A DNA stretch of 63,574 bases from contig DEDT01000037.1 in NCBI GenBank assembly GCA_002350105.1, positions 3,724-67,297 of the forward strand, given 5' to 3'. This stretch comes from Selenomonadaceae bacterium UBA2897. GTDB lineage: Bacteria > Bacillota > Negativicutes > Selenomonadales > Selenomonadaceae. This document shows, piece after piece, positions 60,263 to 63,574 of this stretch. Position numbers and translations under genes: made by a program. Every line of letters starts with the position of its first letter. Positions within the stretch are counted from its first letter, which is position 1. The notes under the pieces are model-generated. The model did no database searches. It saw only the letters and a list, made by a program, of their open reading frames with translations, and was not told the origin of the DNA.

Positions 60263-60796
60263 ATGCAATATACAGCAACCTATCCATCACCGCTCGGCGA
60301 AATCCTGCTGGCCTCGGATGACGAGGGGCTGACCGGGCTCTGGTTCGACCAGCAAAAATATTATGCCCAGAAGCTCGCTCCCGAGCACGTACAAAAAGAA
60401 ACACCTGCCATCCAGCAAACGCTAAAATGGCTTGACCTCTATTTTGCTGGCAGAGAGCCCGGCTTCCTGCCGCCGCTCCACCTGATCGGCACGCCATTCC
60501 AGAAAGATGTCTGGCGCATCCTGCTTCAGATTCCCTACGGCAAGACGACGACGTATGGCGAAATCGCCCAGAAAATCGCCGCCCAGCGCGGCCTCGCCCA
60601 CATGTCCGCCCATGCCGTCGGAGGCGCCATCAGCCACAACGAGATTTCCCTCATCATCCCCTGCCACCGCGTCGTCGGCAAAAGCGGCAGCCTGACGGGA
60701 TACGCCGGCGGCATCGACAAGAAAATCTACCTGCTGAAGCTCGAAGGCGGATACAAAGAAACTTATTTCGTACCTAAACACAGCACGGCCCCCTGA
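60263..60796 (+). CDS. ogt: Methylated-DNA-[protein]-cysteine S-methyltransferase
   Basis: It repairs O6-alkylguanine by taking the alkyl group onto a Cys in a one-time reaction. The 177-residue protein has the active site IIPCHRVVGKSGSLTGYAGG, the DNA-binding GTPFQKDVWRILLQIPYGKTTTYGEIA, and an N-terminal RNase-H-like domain. It is the intact copy; the 5' third is repeated at 48730-48909. AAGGAG lies 13 bases before the ATG, somewhat far. A terminator follows. Confidence 0.96.
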   Translation: MQYTATYPSPLGEILLASDDEGLTGLWFDQQKYYAQKLAPEHVQKETPAIQQTLKWLDLYFAGREPGFLPPLHLIGTPFQKDVWRILLQIPYGKTTTYGEIAQKIAAQRGLAHMSAHAVGGAISHNEISLIIPCHRVVGKSGSLTGYAGGIDKKIYLLKLEGGYKETYFVPKHSTAP

Positions 60797-60855
60797 CGCC
60801 CTGCCTATCCCTGGCGGAAAAAGGCATTACGTTCGATCACTAAACAGCCAAAACA

Positions 60856-60906
60856 AACAACAAGGCCTTTGCGAAATTCGCTGGATTTCTCAAGGGCCTT
60901 GTTGTT
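60856..60906. terminator. Terminator after ogt
   Basis: AACAACAAGGCC pairs with GGCCTTGTTGTT, extended by an imperfect inner part, with TTGT on the plus side. It is 60 bases past the ogt stop and 4 bases before the phzF remnant on the other strand, so it can serve both. Confidence 0.75.
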
Positions 60907-60909
60907 TTG

Positions 60910-61085
60910 TTTAGGCATCCATCATCAGATCAGCAATCGAAAAGAGCGCGGCTTTGCCGCGCGCCGTCGCATGCTGAAAAAGGCCCGGCAGCTGAGTGAG
61001 CCAGCTTCTTTCCATTCGGGTGCATCTTGCGGACGGTTTCTTCCTTTGCAAAGACGCAGAGCAGGTCGCGTCCCAGCCAAGCTTC
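60910..61085 (-). pseudogene. PhzF-family gene with frameshift and internal deletion (copy 2)
   Basis: Three pieces are recognisable. LGRDLLCVFAKEETVRKMHP is in one frame, LTQLPGLFQHATARG in the next, and GKAALFSIADLMMDA to the stop at 60910. The middle (DYDCVSRSF to FLSG), still present in copy 1 at 52838-53098, has been lost here. The last 44 bases match copy 1 with one change. Confidence 0.75.
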
Positions 61086-61091
61086 CAACGT

Positions 61092-61110
61092 TTTATCTTA
61101 TTTCATGATT
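61092..61110. repeat. 19-base repeat shared with 52451-52469
   Basis: Identical 19 bases. Here they sit between the phzF remnant and azlD. The position relative to phzF differs from the other block, so it is not a simple collinear copy. Confidence 0.4.
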
Positions 61111-61123
61111 TTGCTTCAACGCG

Positions 61124-61447
61124 CTACATCATCCGCATCACCATCATATAAGCAAGCGTCCCGCCTGCCATCGGCAGCAGCATGTCACGCCGCCAGAAAA
61201 AAAGCGCGGCGGTGATGACGAGGGCGGCTGCTGTCGGGACGAGCTGCGTCGGATTCAGGATATCTACATTTCGCAGGCAATAAATGACGAGCAGACCGAA
61301 GACCGCAGGCGGAAGCAGGCGGCCAAGGTCGGTGATGACCTGCGGAATGCGACGCCTCTCCGTGAAAACGAGGTAAGGAAGGAACCGCGTGAGGATTGTG
61401 CCGAGCACGACGACGAGAATCGTGACAGCCTGTTCTTCTTCTGACAT
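61124..61447 (-). CDS. azlD: AzlD family branched-chain amino acid exporter small subunit
   Basis: The 107-residue membrane protein has three to four helices (VTILVVVLGTILTRFLPYLVF, ITDLGRLLPPAVFGLLVIYCL and two further C-terminal segments). It pairs with AzlC to export branched-chain amino acids or similar compounds. GGGAGG lies before the ATG, which is one base after the azlC stop. Confidence 0.9.
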   Translation of the reverse strand: MSEEEQAVTILVVVLGTILTRFLPYLVFTERRRIPQVITDLGRLLPPAVFGLLVIYCLRNVDILNPTQLVPTAAALVITAALFFWRRDMLLPMAGGTLAYMMVMRMM

Positions 61448-61448
61448 C

Positions 61449-62258
61449 TTATTTCCTCCCTTCCCGTTCCGTGCAGAGCTCCATCAGCTCTGCACTCTTT
61501 TCGCTGGTGCGCACCTCCGATGCACGGCGCACGCGCCGATAGACAAGCAGCCCGGCAAGGATTGTCACCATCGCCGGAATCATGAAAGCATCCGCGCCGA
61601 AGATGGCGAGGCAGAGCACGGAACCGAGGACGCCGATAAGAGCGGGCATGTGGTCCGAAATCACAAGCCGCAGGCACACGCCATCGCGCACCCATTGCTG
61701 GAGGAAGATGACGAAGAACATCGCCGTCATGACGAAATCAAGCCCCGTGAGATCGACTGCGAGAAAGCTGCCGAAAAGCGCGCCCGCCGTGCTGCCGAAC
61801 ACCCAGTAGACGTGATCGAGTACAGACACCCAGAAATACAGCCAGCTGCGGTCAATCCCCGCTGGAACTTCTGCCGTATAATTCACGGAAAACGTCTCAT
61901 CCGTCGTCGCATAGATGAGGTACGGTTTTTTCCAGCCCATATCGCGGTACTTGCCGAGCATCGAGAGACCGTAGAACAGGTGGCGCGCGCCGACCATAAG
62001 CGCCGTCAGAAATGCCGAAAGCGGCTGGAATGAAGACGCGAGAATCGCGACGAGCAAAAACTCCATCGATCCCGTGTAGACGATGGCCGCCGTAAAGATG
62101 GGCAGCCATGTTGGAAACCCTGCCGTCACCATGAGCATGCCATACGTGATGCCGAGAAAAATATAGCCCGTGCAGACTGGAATCGTCAGGGGGAATGCCG
62201 CGCGCAAAGCGGCCGTTTTCGCGTTTGCCAAGGAGGAACCCCGCCTTTCCCTTTTCAT
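61449..62258 (-). CDS. azlC: AzlC family branched-chain amino acid exporter large subunit
   Basis: The start at 62258 (MKRERRGSSLANAK) has GAGGG ten bases upstream; a longer frame into the intergenic repeat is not native. The 269-residue protein has several membrane helices with AAFPLTIPVCTGYIFLGITYG, GSMEFLLVAILASSF and LMVGARHLFYGLSMLGKYR, typical AzlC. The C-terminal tail is longer and more charged than usual. It is the larger partner of azlD. Confidence 0.92.
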   Translation of the reverse strand: MKRERRGSSLANAKTAALRAAFPLTIPVCTGYIFLGITYGMLMVTAGFPTWLPIFTAAIVYTGSMEFLLVAILASSFQPLSAFLTALMVGARHLFYGLSMLGKYRDMGWKKPYLIYATTDETFSVNYTAEVPAGIDRSWLYFWVSVLDHVYWVFGSTAGALFGSFLAVDLTGLDFVMTAMFFVIFLQQWVRDGVCLRLVISDHMPALIGVLGSVLCLAIFGADAFMIPAMVTILAGLLVYRRVRRASEVRTSEKSAELMELCTEREGRK

Positions 62259-62326
62259 ATGAAAAACATCCCTCTTTTCTCCCCATGATACCATGAAAGA
62301 AAAGGGGGATGTCAAGCCTCCATGCC

Positions 62327-62728
62327 TCAGTCGAGCACTTTCTTGTTGTCCTTGCCCGGCGTCGTTACAATAACGGTTTCCGGCGTGATAATGAGCGCGC
62401 CTTTCGCCGTCGCTGCGCCGTGGAACATCTGCTCGACCATGCCCTTGAACGTCTGGACGAGCTCGCCCTCCGTTTCATGCACGGCACGTCCCTGGATCTG
62501 GTAGCCCTCCAGAGATTTCGCATCATACACCGAAATCGCGATACGGCCGTCATTCGCCGCGAGATTTTCGAGCGTCTTCTGCAGGAACACGTCGCCGACG
62601 ACGAGCTTGCCATCGTCCATCACGTCCTTGAACGCCACAGGCACGACATTGGGATGACCATCCGCGCAAGTGGCCAAATCCCAAAGATTGTTCTTGAGTA
62701 CTTTCTTGACATCATCTGACAGTTTCAT
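62327..62728 (-). CDS. Pyridoxamine 5'-phosphate oxidase family flavin-binding protein
   Basis: The 133-residue split-barrel protein has LWDLATCADGHPNVVPVAFKD, DVFLQKTLENLAANDGRIAI and YQIQGRAVHE, which fit the small FMN/flavin-binding members of this superfamily rather than true PdxH. The activity is unknown. It is divergent from hxlR, which may control it. A 3' piece of the gene is repeated at 53161-53204. Confidence 0.88.
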   Translation of the reverse strand: MKLSDDVKKVLKNNLWDLATCADGHPNVVPVAFKDVMDDGKLVVGDVFLQKTLENLAANDGRIAISVYDAKSLEGYQIQGRAVHETEGELVQTFKGMVEQMFHGAATAKGALIITPETVIVTTPGKDNKKVLD

Positions 62729-62925
62729 GGAAATATCCTCGCTTTCATCATCGTCTGCTGAATCTGCCTGGCAGGCTTTCGCGCCTTGCCTCTTGACGAC
62801 TTTAGTTTAGCGCGGCTGCTCCCCGTCCACAAGATATGGAGAAATTTATAAGTCACTCATAAATTTCAAAGTAACTTGAAAGCAAATGGATTGCTTGCTA
62901 TCATCAAGGCAAGGAGATGAACATC
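62729..62925. promoter_or_regulatory. Divergent promoter region of the pyridoxamine-oxidase-like gene and hxlR
   Basis: The 197-base gap becomes AT-rich near hxlR, with TTTCAAAGTAACTTGAAAG, an imperfect inverted repeat at about 62865-62884. It could be an HxlR site or promoter part. No full -35/-10 pair is clear. Confidence 0.4.
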
Positions 62926-63303
62926 ATGTATCAGAAGAAACTCGCCGACGACATCCGCTGCCCGCTCGAATACGGGCTCGAAATCTTTGGCGGCAAATGG
63001 GACTCGCGCATCCTCTGCGTGCTCGCGGCCGCCGCGCCCATGCGCTACAGCGCCCTGCGCAAGGAAATGGTAAACATCACCGACGCCGTCCTCGCCGCTT
63101 CGCTCAAAAAGCTCCAGCAGTGCGGCATGATTGATCGGCAGCAATACGCGGAAATCCCGCCGCGCGTCGAATACCACCTCACGGAAAAAGGCGCCTCCGT
63201 CATCCCAATCCTCCAGAGCATCTGCCATTGGGCGGGCGCGTATCACAAGGAAGACAGCGACTGTATCATGAAGCAGTGCCAGCGATGCGACTACCGTGCA
63301 TAG
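62926..63303 (+). CDS. HxlR family winged-helix transcriptional regulator
   Basis: The start at 62926 (MYQKKLADDIRCPLEYGLE) has AAGGAG nine bases upstream; the ATG at 62917 touches it. The 125-residue protein has IFGGKWDSRILCVLAAAAPMRYSALRKEM and VEYHLTEKGASVIPIL, the HxlR winged helix. One Cys near the N-terminus and two near the end (QCQRC) could act as redox or electrophile sensors, as known for some HxlR proteins. A 3' piece is repeated at 53201-53307. Confidence 0.93.
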   Translation: MYQKKLADDIRCPLEYGLEIFGGKWDSRILCVLAAAAPMRYSALRKEMVNITDAVLAASLKKLQQCGMIDRQQYAEIPPRVEYHLTEKGASVIPILQSICHWAGAYHKEDSDCIMKQCQRCDYRA

Positions 63304-63401
63304 TTTCCAGGCATGCAAACATCATCAACATAAGCATTGGCTTCTTTCGATTTCCTGTTCTAAAATGAAAGCAACACAGAAATCGAAAGGAGCCAATTGC
63401 C

Positions 63402-63574
63402 ATGAACAAGATTTTTACCCTCGTCACCATCTGCCTCGCGCTCTTTGCCTGTGCCGGCTGCGGCGCGGTGGAACCCCCTGCAGCCAGAACTTCTGCCGCG
63501 CCGAACAGCGCGCAGGCAGATGCCGCCGCGCAAGCAGACGACCAGAAAAATGGGCTCAATCATTTTTCCTGTGG
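63402..63574 (+). CDS. Lipoprotein, 5' part (runs off the window)
   Basis: The frame is open from the ATG at 63402, behind GAAAGGAG, to the edge, giving 57 residues. It starts MNKIFTLVTICLALFACAGCG, a signal peptide with lipobox, then an Ala/Gln-rich linker. The mature domain lies outside the window, so the function cannot be told. Confidence 0.8.
   Translation, partial: MNKIFTLVTICLALFACAGCGAVEPPAARTSAAPNSAQADAAAQADDQKNGLNHFSC

Noticed and set aside
59952..60497. 181-codon minus-strand ORF spanning the alcohol dehydrogenase fragment, yeiH fragment and ogt
   Set aside because: Only the last 55 or so codons are native. The rest reads the antisense of ogt and yeiH.

Overview
The window looks like chromosomal DNA of a fairly GC-rich member of the Negativicutes, the Firmicutes with an outer membrane. 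A Selenomonadaceae genus such as Selenomonas or Mitsuokella is the best guess. This is inferred from a Firmicute-type housekeeping cluster (def-fmt-rsmB-rlmN-stp-PASTA kinase-rsgA-rpe) and a T-box riboswitch, found together with an RND efflux pump that implies a two-membrane envelope. No rRNA, tRNA, CRISPR array or complete insertion sequence was found.

Region 1 (1-9.0 kb, minus strand) holds a partial MBOAT acyltransferase, a Uma2-family gene and a complete tryptophan pathway in the order trpF-C-B-A, an unknown 85-residue ORF, then trpE-G-D. A tryptophan T-box (UGG specifier) with a near-consensus promoter precedes trpF. A second attenuator-like structure precedes trpE. Region 2 (9.0-14.7 kb) has a Cys-rich secreted repeat protein, rplM-rpsI, a polysaccharide deacetylase, a tag gene reduced by internal deletion, a second Uma2 gene, a pRiA4b ORF-3-like gene and a RelB/DinJ-Doc toxin-antitoxin pair. 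Region 3 (14.7-20.7 kb) is a late cobalamin block (cbiT, cobU, cbiB, cobS, cobD, cobC) plus a flippase-like membrane protein. Region 4 (20.7-36.2 kb) runs pepT, def, fmt, a DUF116 gene, rsmB, rlmN, two FHA genes, a PPM phosphatase, a SEDS protein, a class B PBP, a PASTA kinase, rsgA, rpe, queC and folE2. It links translation, wall growth and Ser/Thr phosphorylation.

Region 5 (36.4-48.7 kb) has a DUF362 ferredoxin protein and a TetR-controlled efflux set: MATE, RND pump, membrane-fusion protein and tetR, with matching operators at three sites. It continues with a TSUP transporter, cfa, and a YeiH-type exporter followed by a LysR regulator. Region 6 (48.7-63.5 kb) is accessory and decaying. It contains an SGNH hydrolase, an AAA ATPase, a flavodoxin/nitroreductase/SDR redox group with its own LysR, an aldose-1-epimerase, ogt, azlCD, a pyridoxamine-oxidase-like gene and hxlR. 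Between these lie many gene remnants that keep both ends but have lost the middle, or have been cut off.

The most striking observation is that a block around 47.4-53.3 kb and a block around 60.1-63.3 kb carry matching fragments in the same order (yeiH, ogt, phzF, pyridoxamine-oxidase-like, hxlR). Each copy keeps genes that the other has lost. This looks like an old segmental duplication followed by reciprocal loss through short internal deletions. All calls come from reading the sequence; no database search was run.
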